Source: JASMTM01 sp046483075 (lineage in GTDB: Bacteria; Thermotogota; Thermotogae; Petrotogales; Kosmotogaceae). Taken from it: a stretch of 34,352 nucleotides of DNA. The stretch's first letter is position 1, and the number at the start of each line of letters is the position of its first letter. The notes under the pieces were generated by a model. It saw only the letters and a list, made by a program, of their open reading frames with translations. It ran no database searches and had not been told where the DNA came from. Made by a program: the position numbers and the translations under genes. The stretch covers positions 1 to 34,352 of the forward strand of contig JAWODV010000116.1 of the NCBI GenBank assembly GCA_046483075.1, read 5' to 3'. Shown one piece after another: positions 16,425-24,117 of this stretch.

Positions 16425-19400
16425 TTATAATTTGTCAACTTCAAGCTCATTCCCATCTGGATCATATACCTTTACATCCAGAGCTAATCCCTGAAGTTCC
16501 TTGATCAAAACTTTAAAACTTTCAGGAATTCCAGGTTTTGGTATTCTAATATTTTTAAGTATAGACTTGTATACTTCGTTTCTTCCTGCTATATCGTCTG
16601 ATTTTATAGTAAGCATCTCGTTCAGCGTATGTGCTGCACCATGCGCTTCCAGTGCCCAAACTTCCATTTCTCCAAATCTCTGTCCACCAAAATGAGCTTT
16701 ACCACCAAGAGGTTGTTGGTGGATCAATGAATATGGCCCTGTTGAACGTGAATGAATCTTATCTTTTGCAATATGAACGAGCTTGAGCATATACATGGTT
16801 CCTACTACAATTGGAAAACCAAAGGGTTCGCCAGTTCTTCCATCCTTTAATAAAACTTTTCCAGTTTTGTTCTTTTCGTTATCTCCTGCATCAAGGCGTT
16901 TTTCTTTCCTTGCTTTAAATAGTTCTTCCATTATTTCATCTTCCTTAGCCCCATCAAAGATTGGAGTCGCAAAGTACCTGTCTGTAAGTGAGCCAAGCCA
17001 TCCTAAATGAGTCTCCAATACCTGACCAACATTCATCCTTGATGGAACTCCAAGCGGTGAAAGTACAACCTGAATTGGTTTACCGTCAGGCAGGAATGGC
17101 ATATTTTCTTTAGGAATAATATTTGATACAACTCCTTTATTACCATGTCTTCCTGCCAGTTTGTCTCCAATGTCAAGAGGCTTTCTACAGGAAACGAAAA
17201 CCTTTACCAGTTTATTTACACCTGAACCTAATTCTGAAACCTGTTCTTTATCAAAATATTTCACATCGATTACTCTTCCCTCTATGCCATGGGGAAGCTT
17301 TAATGAACTGTCTTTTACATCTCGACCACGATCACCGAAAACGGATCTAATTATTTTTTCCTCTGCTGTTGCATCAGATTCTCCTTTAGGAGTAACCTTT
17401 CCTACAAGGATATCTCCAGATGTTACGTATGCACCTACTCTAACAACACCGTTTTCATCAAGATTTTTTAGCAGACTTTTTGAAACATTGGGAATATCTG
17501 CTGTTATTTCTTCAGGTCCAAGTTGAGTGTCTCTTGCTACCGTTTCGTACATCTCTATGTGTATGGTAGTGAAAGTGTCATTTTCAAGCAGTTCATCACT
17601 TACCAGTATTGCATCTTCAAAATTGTATCCTTCCCAGGGCATAAATGCTACAGCCACATTTTTCCCAAGTGCCAGTTCTCCCATCTCCGTGGATGGTCCA
17701 TCGGCGATAGGATCGCCTTTTTTCACTTCTTCACCAACAGACACTATAGGTCGTTGGTTAATTGCTGTATCCTGGTTTGTTCTAACAAATTTCCTTAAGT
17801 TATATTCATCAATTTCGGATTTTTTCCCCTTTTTATTATTTTTCTCAATTATGATTTTTCTTCCGTCAATGTATTTCACAACGCCGTCATTTTTTGCCAG
17901 CAAGACAAAACCTGAATCCCTTGCTGCAACTGCTTCCACACCTGTACCCACTATTGGTGCTTCAGGGTTTACAACAGGTACAGCCTGGCGTTGCATGTTA
18001 GAACCCATTAAAGCACGATTGGCGTCATCATGTTCAAGAAATGGTATAAGGGAGGTTGAAATACTAACTATTTGTTTCGGCGAAACAGCCATGAAATCGA
18101 CCTCATTTTTTTCAACAAATTTAATCTCGCCCTCATATCTTACTTCTACGGAATCCTGCGTAATTTTGTTTCCTTCAATTTCTATCGTTGACTGTGCAAT
18201 GTTGTAATGTTCTTCTTCATCTGCTGAAAGGTATACAATTTCATCAGTTATTTTGCCTTTTACAACCTTTCTATATGGTGTCATCAAGAAACCGAATTTG
18301 TCAATAGTTGCATAGGTCGAAAGTGAAGTCATAAGTCCTATATTGGCACCTTCAGGCGTTTCAATAGGACACATTCTGCCAAAATGTGAATGGTGAACAT
18401 CTCTTACTTCAAACCTTGCATGCTCACGCTTTAAACCTCCGGGTCCTATCGCGGATAATCGACGTTTATTTGTCAGTTCTGCAAGAGGGTTAACCTGATC
18501 CATAAATTGTGAAAGCTGGCTTGTTGCAAAAAATTGATGTAAGGTGGTCATTAGCGTTCTAACATTAACCAGATTTTGTATGGAAATCTTGTCAAAAGAT
18601 GTATATATGGTTAATTTTTCTTCTAAGAGTCTGTGTATTTTCATGAAAGCCTTTTCAAATTCAGTTTGCATAAGCTCTCCGACTGTTCTAACGCGCTTGT
18701 TGCCAAGATGATCTTTTGTGTCAAGAAGTTCTGGTCGGGCTTCCACAGCAATTAAATGTCTTGCAGCAAGCACAATATCCATAGGCGTAAGAACCATGGA
18801 TTCTTCACCGTACTCAAGATCTTCAGGCACATCTTTTTTGCCTTCGACTTTCTTCAAGTAATCATGATAAACTCTTTTCAACCTGCTATTTATTTTGAAC
18901 CTTCCAACATCGGAAAAATCAAATCTATCAGGGTTGAAATAAAGATTGTAAAAATAATTCTTTGCTGCATTAACTCTTGGAATCTCTCCAGGTTTAAGTT
19001 TTCTGAACATCTCTATATAAGCATTTTCACTGCTTAGATCTTTACCATATGTTTTATGCAATGCTGTGAGCGTTTTCATTGCTAAAGGTGAAGGTACTTT
19101 TATTGTTTTGACATCTGATTCAGCAATATTTTTGATAAGATTTTCAGTCAGGACAGAGCCCTTTTCTGCAATTTTTGAGCCCTTTACTCCTACATCTTCC
19201 AGCAAAATACTGCCTTTGTGAGTGGATAAACCATATTCATCATTTGCTTCAACGTTTGTTACAAAAAGATTGAGTAACTCAGTTTCATCTTCATAGCCAA
19301 GAGCTTTCAACAGTAAAAATAAATTCATTTTTCTTCTTCGATCAATTCTTACCTGCATTATCTGTTTAATAGGATTTAAAAGGACTTCAAGCCACGCTCC

Positions 19401-19925
19401 TTTAACAGGTAAGAAATGAGCAACAAAAATCGGCTCGGATGATGTCTTGGATTTTGTTGGTTCGTCTACAAAATAAACGCCTGGTGACCTAACAAGCTGG
19501 TTAACTACCACACGCTCAGCACCATTAATTACAAAGGAAGCATCATCGGTCATATAAGGTAAATAACCAAAAAATGCCTCTTCGTCCTTGATTTCTCCTG
19601 TAGAAAGATCTGTTATCCTTACCGTTACATACAGAGGAACAGAATATGTTAAGCCCTTGTCTCTACATTCTTGAATGTCATATCTGGCTTCTCCAACTCT
19701 TGTTTTTACAAATTCCAAAGAAAAGCCTTTGTCACTTTTTCTAACATCGCTTCTCTGCATTTGTGATTTAATAGGTGAATATTTTTTTAGTACGTCCAAT
19801 AATCCTGTTTCAATAAACCACTGGAAAGAATTTGTCTGTATCTCAATCAAATTAGGAAAGTCTATAGGTTCAGTTACTTTGCCAAAGACCCAGCGTTCCC
19901 GTCTGGCAAACTTTTCTTTTCTCAT
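16425..19925 (-). CDS. rpoB: DNA-directed RNA polymerase subunit beta
   Basis: A 1166-residue subunit forming half of the RNA polymerase active cleft. The rifampicin pocket is clear: QLSQFMDQVNPLAELTNKRR, then LSAIGPGGL, then CPIETPEGANIGLM. Compared with E. coli, the position of His526 is Asn (N486), Asn518 is Val and Ser522 is Ala, while Asp516 (D476) and Ser531 are kept. C-terminal hallmarks are DKLAGRHGNKGV, GGKAHFGGQRFGEMEVWALEA and the clamp segment LNEMLTIKSDD. The protein is shorter than some Thermotoga versions, without obvious loss of conserved blocks. The ATG at 19923-19925 follows GAGAGGTGATTTC. A 112-base gap after rplL holds a 10-bp hairpin and a -10 box. Confidence 0.98.
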   Translation of the reverse strand: MRKEKFARRERWVFGKVTEPIDFPNLIEIQTNSFQWFIETGLLDVLKKYSPIKSQMQRSDVRKSDKGFSLEFVKTRVGEARYDIQECRDKGLTYSVPLYVTVRITDLSTGEIKDEEAFFGYLPYMTDDASFVINGAERVVVNQLVRSPGVYFVDEPTKSKTSSEPIFVAHFLPVKGAWLEVLLNPIKQIMQVRIDRRRKMNLFLLLKALGYEDETELLNLFVTNVEANDEYGLSTHKGSILLEDVGVKGSKIAEKGSVLTENLIKNIAESDVKTIKVPSPLAMKTLTALHKTYGKDLSSENAYIEMFRKLKPGEIPRVNAAKNYFYNLYFNPDRFDFSDVGRFKINSRLKRVYHDYLKKVEGKKDVPEDLEYGEESMVLTPMDIVLAARHLIAVEARPELLDTKDHLGNKRVRTVGELMQTEFEKAFMKIHRLLEEKLTIYTSFDKISIQNLVNVRTLMTTLHQFFATSQLSQFMDQVNPLAELTNKRRLSAIGPGGLKREHARFEVRDVHHSHFGRMCPIETPEGANIGLMTSLSTYATIDKFGFLMTPYRKVVKGKITDEIVYLSADEEEHYNIAQSTIEIEGNKITQDSVEVRYEGEIKFVEKNEVDFMAVSPKQIVSISTSLIPFLEHDDANRALMGSNMQRQAVPVVNPEAPIVGTGVEAVAARDSGFVLLAKNDGVVKYIDGRKIIIEKNNKKGKKSEIDEYNLRKFVRTNQDTAINQRPIVSVGEEVKKGDPIADGPSTEMGELALGKNVAVAFMPWEGYNFEDAILVSDELLENDTFTTIHIEMYETVARDTQLGPEEITADIPNVSKSLLKNLDENGVVRVGAYVTSGDILVGKVTPKGESDATAEEKIIRSVFGDRGRDVKDSSLKLPHGIEGRVIDVKYFDKEQVSELGSGVNKLVKVFVSCRKPLDIGDKLAGRHGNKGVVSNIIPKENMPFLPDGKPIQVVLSPLGVPSRMNVGQVLETHLGWLGSLTDRYFATPIFDGAKEDEIMEELFKARKEKRLDAGDNEKNKTGKVLLKDGRTGEPFGFPIVVGTMYMLKLVHIAKDKIHSRSTGPYSLIHQQPLGGKAHFGGQRFGEMEVWALEAHGAAHTLNEMLTIKSDDIAGRNEVYKSILKNIRIPKPGIPESFKVLIKELQGLALDVKVYDPDGNELEVDKL

Positions 19926-19958
19926 GAAATCACCTCTCGTCTACTTGAGCACAATAAA

Positions 19959-19986
19959 CCTACATCAGTGCATTACCTGATGTAGG
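19959..19986 (-). promoter_or_regulatory. Perfect 10-bp hairpin in the rpoB leader
   Basis: Minus strand CCTACATCAG-GTAATGCA-CTGATGTAGG, 33 bases ahead of the rpoB ATG. It is followed by TTTATTG rather than a U-run, so it is not a full intrinsic terminator. By position it matches the rplL-rpoB spacer of E. coli, where an attenuator and an RNase III site reduce or process rpoBC mRNA. A processing or attenuation role here is inferred. Confidence 0.6.
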
Positions 19987-20001
19987 TGATCTCTCAAAAA
20001 C

Positions 20002-20007
20002 ATTATA
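20002..20007 (-). promoter_or_regulatory. Possible internal -10 element ahead of rpoB
   Basis: TATAAT in TTTATAATG on the minus strand. The only -35-like match, TTAACA, is 20 bases upstream, which is too far. It is a weak internal-promoter candidate. Confidence 0.25.
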
Positions 20008-20037
20008 AACGCTTTTTGTGAATCACGTGTTAAGTAA

Positions 20038-20424
20038 TTACTTCAACTCTACTTCAGCGCCAGCTTCTTCAAGTTGTTTTTTAATGTCTTCCGCTTCTTC
20101 TTTAGATGCTCCTTCTTTTACAACTCCTTCAGGAGTGCCAGCTTTTTCTACAAGTTCCTTTGCTTCCTTAAGGCCCAACCCTGTAAGGCTTCTAACAACC
20201 TTAATTACAGCAATTTTCTTCTGACCAAATGATTTAAGAGCAACATCAAATTCTGTTTTCTCTTCCTCTTCTTCTTCTGCAGCGCCTGCAGCACCTGGTG
20301 CAGCAGCCATGGCCGCTGGAGCACTTGCGCTGATGTCAAATTCATCTTCTAATGCCTTAACCAAATCAGCCAGCTCAGAAACTTTCATGTCTTTGATAGC
20401 CTGAATAAGTTCTTCCTTAGTCAT
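20038..20424 (-). CDS. rplL: 50S ribosomal protein L7/L12
   Basis: A 128-residue ribosomal stalk protein. The N-terminal L10-binding dimer region is MTKEELIQAIKDMKVSELAD. An alanine-rich hinge (ASAPAAMAAAPGAAGAAEEE) follows. The C-terminal factor-binding domain has KIAVIKVVRSLTGLGLKEAK and ends EAGAEVELK. It recruits elongation and initiation factors to the ribosome. The ATG at 20424 is preferred over the in-frame GTG at 20433 because GGAGG lies eight bases before it and L12 normally starts M-T/S. The gene lies 19 bases after rplJ and ahead of the rpoB leader. Confidence 0.97.
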   Translation of the reverse strand: MTKEELIQAIKDMKVSELADLVKALEDEFDISASAPAAMAAAPGAAGAAEEEEEEKTEFDVALKSFGQKKIAVIKVVRSLTGLGLKEAKELVEKAGTPEGVVKEGASKEEAEDIKKQLEEAGAEVELK

Positions 20425-20443
20425 TTCATACACCTCCGAATTA

Positions 20444-20989
20444 TTATTTCTGTTCTTCTTGTTTTTCTTTTATAGCATTAATAGCATAAAGTAACTTTGT
20501 CAAAATTCCATTGAGACTGTAAACAAATCCACGTATTGGTGAAGCTATTCCTCCAACTACCATGGCAATAAGCTCTTCCTTTGAAGGTAGTTTTGCAAGT
20601 TCACTAATTTTTTCTGGTGGATTGTAAACTCCTTCCAGATAACAACCTCTTAGAACTGGAAGCTTGTTCTTTCTGGCAAAATCCGACACGATTTTAATGG
20701 CTTCAATAGGGCCGTCTTCTCTTACTGTAAGTATTGCCGTTGTACCTTTAATTTCATTTTTCCATTCTTCTTCTGAATAACCTGCCTTTGTCAGGGCCAA
20801 TCTTACAAGTGTGTTTTTTGATATAGTGTATGCTGCATTCTCCTCGTATCTTTCATAAAGCTGATCTCTTAATTCCGTAATTTCATCTACTGATAGCCCT
20901 CTGTAATCAGAAAATAGTATCAATGATGAGTTAGAAAATGTTTCAGATAATTCTTCCACAAATTTTTCCTTTTCTTTTCTTGTAAACAC
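20444..20989 (-). CDS. rplJ: 50S ribosomal protein L10
   Basis: A 181-residue stalk base protein that binds 23S rRNA and carries L7/L12 dimers. Family features are FTRKEKEKFVEELSETF, LILFSDYRGLSVDEITELR, NTLVRLAL and the C-terminal L12-binding helix region SLNGILTKLLYAI. The start is taken as GTG at 20987-20989 (protein MFTRKEK). It matches the family start and has AGAGGAGG 12 bases upstream; the frame is open 13 codons further, but into the ribosome site and the leader terminator. It is preceded by an L10-leader RNA with an attenuator, so rplJ-rplL expression is probably set by L10 binding its own leader. Confidence 0.95.
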   Translation of the reverse strand: MFTRKEKEKFVEELSETFSNSSLILFSDYRGLSVDEITELRDQLYERYEENAAYTISKNTLVRLALTKAGYSEEEWKNEIKGTTAILTVREDGPIEAIKIVSDFARKNKLPVLRGCYLEGVYNPPEKISELAKLPSKEELIAMVVGGIASPIRGFVYSLNGILTKLLYAINAIKEKQEEQK

Positions 20990-21011
20990 TGCTAACTGGC
21001 ACCTCCTCTGT

Positions 21012-21034
21012 AAAAAAGCGGCCAACAAGGCCGC
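21012..21034 (-). terminator. Attenuator-type intrinsic terminator ahead of rplJ
   Basis: The hairpin GCGGCC-TTGTT-GGCCGC (21018-21034) is followed directly by TTTTTT (21012-21017) on the minus strand. It stands just before the rplJ ribosome site and within one operon, so it is a regulated rather than an end-of-operon terminator. Confidence 0.85.
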
Positions 21035-21130
21035 AGAAATAACTAGCTTATTTCGGCATACCTCGACAGGCGTTTTATCATTAAAGACAATTTGCCTACC
21101 TGTTGTCTTAGGTACTATTCTATTTTTGTT
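21012..21130 (-). ncRNA. Ribosomal protein L10 leader RNA
   Basis: The rplA-rplJ spacer carries the elements of the L10-leader family (Rfam RF00557 in my knowledge): ACCTAAGACAACAGGTAGG followed by CGCCTGTCGAGGTATGCCG, with ACAGG able to pair with CCTGT, then the terminator at 21012-21034. In the known examples L10 (or the L10-L12 complex) binds a kink-turn-like site and controls readthrough. Identification is by motif and position; no covariance search was run. Confidence 0.8.
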
Positions 21131-21142
21131 TATCTTTTATTA

Positions 21143-21844
21143 CTATACTACTGTTGTAATCAATTCATTATGATTAATTTTCACTGATGGGCTCATCGTT
21201 GGTGCTATCGTGGCTTTGACAATAAATCTACCTTTCGCAGATGCTGGTCTCATTTTAATTATCTGTCTTAGCGCTGATCTAATATTCTCTTCCAGTTTCT
21301 CATTGTCAAAGGATTTTTTTCCAACAGGTAAATGCAGATTTGCTGTTTTATCATTTTTAATTTCCACCCTACCTGCTTTAAAAGCCTTAACAGTATCTTC
21401 AATCTCAGTAGTCACTGTTCCAGATTTTGGAGAAGGCATCATCCCTCGGGGTCCTAGAATTCGTCCCAGTTTTCCAATTTCTCTCATCATATCAGGGGTG
21501 GATATTGCAATATCAAAGTCAGTCCAGCCTTTTTGAACCTTTTCAATTAGCTCATCAGAGCCAACAAAATCAGCTCCAGCTGCTTTTGCAGTTTCCACGT
21601 CTTCACCTCTTGCAAAAACTAAAACTCTAACTGTTTTACCTGTTCCATTAGGCAATCCGATTGTTCCTCGAACCTGCTGATCAGATTTTGATGGTTGTAT
21701 ACCAAGTTTTATATGCAGTTCTATGGTTTCATCAAATTCCGCTCCGGGCATAGATTTAATTGTTTCCACTGCTTCATCTAATGAATACAACTTTGCTCTG
21801 TCTGTAAGTTTTCTTGCTTCTTTATACCTTTTTGATCTTTTCAT
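21143..21844 (-). CDS. rplA: 50S ribosomal protein L1
   Basis: A 233-residue L1-stalk protein that binds 23S rRNA and helps release deacylated tRNA. Conserved blocks are RSKRYKEARKLTDRAKLYSL at the N-terminus, IQPSKSDQQVRGTIGLPNGT, KLGRILGPRGMMPSPKSGTV (the L1 signature) and the C-terminal APTMSPSVKIN. The length is normal. ATG at 21842-21844 with AAGGAGGG upstream. It follows rplK by 12 bases. In many bacteria L1 represses its own rplKA mRNA; no clear L1 target was identified here. Confidence 0.98.
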   Translation of the reverse strand: MKRSKRYKEARKLTDRAKLYSLDEAVETIKSMPGAEFDETIELHIKLGIQPSKSDQQVRGTIGLPNGTGKTVRVLVFARGEDVETAKAAGADFVGSDELIEKVQKGWTDFDIAISTPDMMREIGKLGRILGPRGMMPSPKSGTVTTEIEDTVKAFKAGRVEIKNDKTANLHLPVGKKSFDNEKLEENIRSALRQIIKMRPASAKGRFIVKATIAPTMSPSVKINHNELITTVV

Positions 21845-21856
21845 GTCGGTCCCTCC

Positions 21857-22282
21857 TTAAGCTACCACTTCGATGCCCATGTTCTTTGCTGTGCCTTCAA
21901 TTATCTTCATGGCACTTGCCATGGTTCTGGCATTTAGATCGGGCATCTTCATTTCAGCGATTTCCTTCACCTGTTGCTTTGTGATTTTCCCAACCTTTAT
22001 CGCATTAGGTTCGCCTGAACCTTTTTCAATTCCTGCAGCCTTTAGAATTAAAAAACTTGCGGGTGGAGTCTTAAGTATATAGGTGAAGGATCTGTCAGCA
22101 TAAACTGTAAGTACCACTGGAAATACCAAACCTGGTTTGTCTGCAGTTTCAGCGTTAAACTTTTTGCAGAATTCCATGATATTTACCCCATGCTGACCCA
22201 GTGCAGGACCAACTGGTGGTGCTGGACTTGCTTTTCCAGCTTCAAGTTGCAGCTTTATCTCTGCTATTACTTTTTTCGCCAT
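21857..22282 (-). CDS. rplK: 50S ribosomal protein L11
   Basis: A 141-residue protein of the GTPase-associated centre. The N-terminal domain has ASPAPPVGPALGQHGVNIMEF, whose prolines form the thiostrepton/factor contact. The C-terminal rRNA-binding domain has KVGKITKQQVKEIAEMK and ends in the MGIEVVA region. The length is typical of the family. ATG at 22280-22282 with GGGAGGT upstream. It follows nusG by 50 bases and precedes rplA. Confidence 0.98.
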   Translation of the reverse strand: MAKKVIAEIKLQLEAGKASPAPPVGPALGQHGVNIMEFCKKFNAETADKPGLVFPVVLTVYADRSFTYILKTPPASFLILKAAGIEKGSGEPNAIKVGKITKQQVKEIAEMKMPDLNARTMASAMKIIEGTAKNMGIEVVA

Positions 22283-22332
22283 TCTAATACCTCCCTGTGG
22301 TTAAGCGGAATTAAATTCCTCCCACGATTTTG

Positions 22333-23397
22333 CTATATAATTTTCTCTACTTCTGATAGTTTAAGCACAACAGGTGTTTCTCTTCCAAATATGCTTACTA
22401 CTACCTTTATTTCCTGTCTTTCAGGATCTATCTCGGTTACTCTTCCAACAAAGTCCTCAAATGGACCAGAATTAATTCTTACCATTTCACCAAGCTCGAA
22501 ATCAACTTCAACAGTAACTGCTTTCTTTTCTTTTCTTTCGTATTCTTCAATGCCCACCAATCTTAACAACGCTCTTACTTCTTTGTTCTTAAGTTGCACT
22601 GGTTGACCACCAACGGATACGAAATTCACAACATTGGGTGTGCTCCTTACAAGATTCCATGTATCTTCATTCATTATCATTTCAATGAACATATATCCAG
22701 GATATATTCTTGTTCTGCTAATTTTAAATATCTTTATTTCTTTTCTACTTGATAGCTCCGCTACTTCAACTCTTCCTTCTATCTTTGCATAAGTTATCTG
22801 AGGTTCAGAAATTTGTTGCCCGCGAGTAATTTTTGCATTTTTTCTTATCGCTTTTGCATCGTAACTCTTGGGATAAACCATGTAAACATCTTCATCGCCA
22901 TTTTCTTTTTCAGTAACGATTCGTTTCATTTTTACCGTATAAACGATTCTACCGTCAAGCTCGCAGAAGTAATCGCCACTAGTGGCCAAAGGCATTCCCT
23001 GTCGTATGCGGGAACCAGGTTTTATACCACTTTCAATCTTTGCACTTTCAGGAACATAGTATGTTTTTGTGTATTTTCTATCTACTGTTTCCACCAGGAT
23101 TACTCTGTAATTCTTAATTTCTTTTATTATCGCGTCGTTTTTTGCGTTAACTGCTGGTTCTTCAGCAATCGGGTCACCCTTTTGTACGTCCTGATTTGAC
23201 TTTACCAGTAACTTTGCTTCAGGAAGAAATACTAGTTTCTGAGCTGGTGAACTTCTATCAAGTTTTACCTCTTCAGGAACAAGTATTCTTCCAAATAAAT
23301 GTGAAAATCCAAAAGATTCTATTTTAGCTTCAAGAGCTTCTTTTATTGAATTTTCCAGACCAGAATAAGTTTGTATTATGTACCAGCTTTTTTTCAC
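22333..23397 (-). CDS. nusG: Transcription factor NusG with large Thermotogota-type insertion
   Basis: A 354-residue NusG, about twice the usual ~180. NusG binds the polymerase clamp, affects pausing and couples to Rho or ribosomal S10. The NGN domain starts KKSWYIIQTYSGLE, is interrupted after about residue 46 and resumes at about 218 with RTRIYPGYMFIEM. The C-terminal KOW domain (about 300-354) has MVRINSGPFEDFVGRV. The insertion (46-218) carries three similar units at about 60-residue spacing: DVQKGDPIA (70-78), RIRQGMPLA (130-138) and KITRGQQIS (189-197). Insertions here are known in Thermotoga NusG. The start is GTG at 23395-23397, giving the normal NusG N-terminus. It lies 23 bases after secE. 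Confidence 0.97.
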   Translation of the reverse strand: MKKSWYIIQTYSGLENSIKEALEAKIESFGFSHLFGRILVPEEVKLDRSSPAQKLVFLPEAKLLVKSNQDVQKGDPIAEEPAVNAKNDAIIKEIKNYRVILVETVDRKYTKTYYVPESAKIESGIKPGSRIRQGMPLATSGDYFCELDGRIVYTVKMKRIVTEKENGDEDVYMVYPKSYDAKAIRKNAKITRGQQISEPQITYAKIEGRVEVAELSSRKEIKIFKISRTRIYPGYMFIEMIMNEDTWNLVRSTPNVVNFVSVGGQPVQLKNKEVRALLRLVGIEEYERKEKKAVTVEVDFELGEMVRINSGPFEDFVGRVTEIDPERQEIKVVVSIFGRETPVVLKLSEVEKII

Positions 23398-23420
23398 TAA
23401 AAATCACCTAAAATAGCACT

Positions 23421-23624
23421 TTATGCACCAATAAGATTTTTCAATAATTCAGAAATTACATTTGTAAATAAAAGATCAAGTAAGGCCAAAAATGCACCAG
23501 AAACAATTAGAACAACAACAACAGCTCCAGTGGATGATATTAACTGGTTTCTGTTGGGCCAGGTAACTTTCTTGGCTTCACTTTTTACTTCAGAAAAGAA
23601 TCTCCAAAAACCTTTTTTTGCCAT
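23421..23624 (-). CDS. secE: Preprotein translocase subunit SecE
   Basis: A 67-residue small SecE of the single-membrane-helix type. SecE clamps SecY in the protein-export channel. The amphipathic N-terminal helix has FFSEVKSEAKKVTWPNRNQL, whose (V/T)xWP is the SecE signature, followed by one membrane segment at about 31-53. ATG at 23622-23624 with AGGAGG upstream. It sits in the usual place between rpmG and nusG. Confidence 0.96.
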   Translation of the reverse strand: MAKKGFWRFFSEVKSEAKKVTWPNRNQLISSTGAVVVVLIVSGAFLALLDLLFTNVISELLKNLIGA

Positions 23625-23654
23625 AATAATCCTCCTGACATCAAAACACGGTTG

Positions 23655-23822
23655 TTATTTAGATTCTTTGTGTAATGTATGTTTTCTACATCTAGGACAA
23701 TACTTTTTTGAATCTAATTTATAATCTTTTCTTTTGTTTTTCAAACGGTAATAATTCCTGATTCCACATTCAGTACATTTTAATGTCACAACTACCTTGT
23801 TACTTCTTGTTTTTTTGGCCAT
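23655..23822 (-). CDS. rpmG: 50S ribosomal protein L33, zinc-ribbon form
   Basis: A 55-residue ribosomal protein, read directly from the sequence. It begins MAKKTRSNKVVVTLKC and carries the four-cysteine zinc site C16-x2-C19 and C42-x2-C45, so it is the zinc-binding (C+) paralogue. TEC-G-IRNYYRLKNK is the typical core. ATG at 23820-23822; GAGGTGAC lies just upstream. It is located between tRNA-Tyr and secE as in other Thermotogota, and no separate promoter is seen in the 30 bases after tRNA-Tyr. Confidence 0.95.
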   Translation of the reverse strand: MAKKTRSNKVVVTLKCTECGIRNYYRLKNKRKDYKLDSKKYCPRCRKHTLHKESK

Positions 23823-23852
23823 ATTGTCACCTCATCTATATATCATAATTAA

Positions 23853-23939
23853 TGGTGGTAAGGGGTGGGTTTGAACCACCGTAGGCGTTCTGCCAGCGGA
23901 TTTACAGTCCGCCCCCTTTGACCACTCGGGCACCTTACC
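23853..23939 (-). tRNA. tRNA-Tyr, anticodon GTA
   Basis: Class II tRNA. The acceptor is GGTAAGG/CCTTACC, the anticodon stem is GCGGA/TCCGC with loop CTGTAAA (anticodon GTA), the variable arm is long, and CCA is encoded at 23853-23855. It follows tRNA-Thr by 15 bases and is read toward rpmG. Confidence 0.95.
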
Positions 23940-23954
23940 ACCGGTAATCTTCAG

Positions 23955-24029
23955 TGGAGCCAACGAAGGGACTCGAACCCCCAACCTGCTGATTACAAAT
24001 CAGCCGCTCTTCCGTTGAGCTACGTTGGC
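23955..24029 (-). tRNA. tRNA-Thr, anticodon TGT
   Basis: Cloverleaf with acceptor GCCAACG/CGTTGGC, D-arm GCTC/GAGC, anticodon stem GCTGA/TCAGC with loop TTTGTAA (anticodon TGT, codon ACA and wobble), T-loop TTCGAGT, and CCA at 23955-23957. It is the first gene after the strong promoter at 24046-24074. Confidence 0.96.
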
Positions 24030-24045
24030 CCAACAATCGATACTT

Positions 24046-24074
24046 ATTATAACCGCTTATCTATAGGCTGTCAA
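24046..24074 (-). promoter_or_regulatory. Perfect-consensus sigma-70 promoter of the tRNA/ribosomal/rpoBC operon
   Basis: Minus strand -35 TTGACA (24069-24074), exactly 17 bases, -10 TATAAT (24046-24051), 16 bases before tRNA-Thr. Both boxes match consensus at every base, as expected for a stable-RNA and ribosomal-protein promoter. Confidence 0.93.
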
Positions 24075-24117
24075 GCGATAAATTAAATGAAAAACTGCTT
24101 AAAATAAGATTCCAATT

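Noticed and set aside
17161..18207. Long plus-strand open frames inside rpoB (such as 17527-18207)
   Set aside because: They are antisense shadows of a highly conserved essential gene, with low-complexity Ser/Phe-rich translations and no ribosome sites.
24075..24117. Possible terminator after coaBC
   Set aside because: Only an AT-rich stretch with a T-run is seen, without a GC-stemmed hairpin, so no terminator is called.
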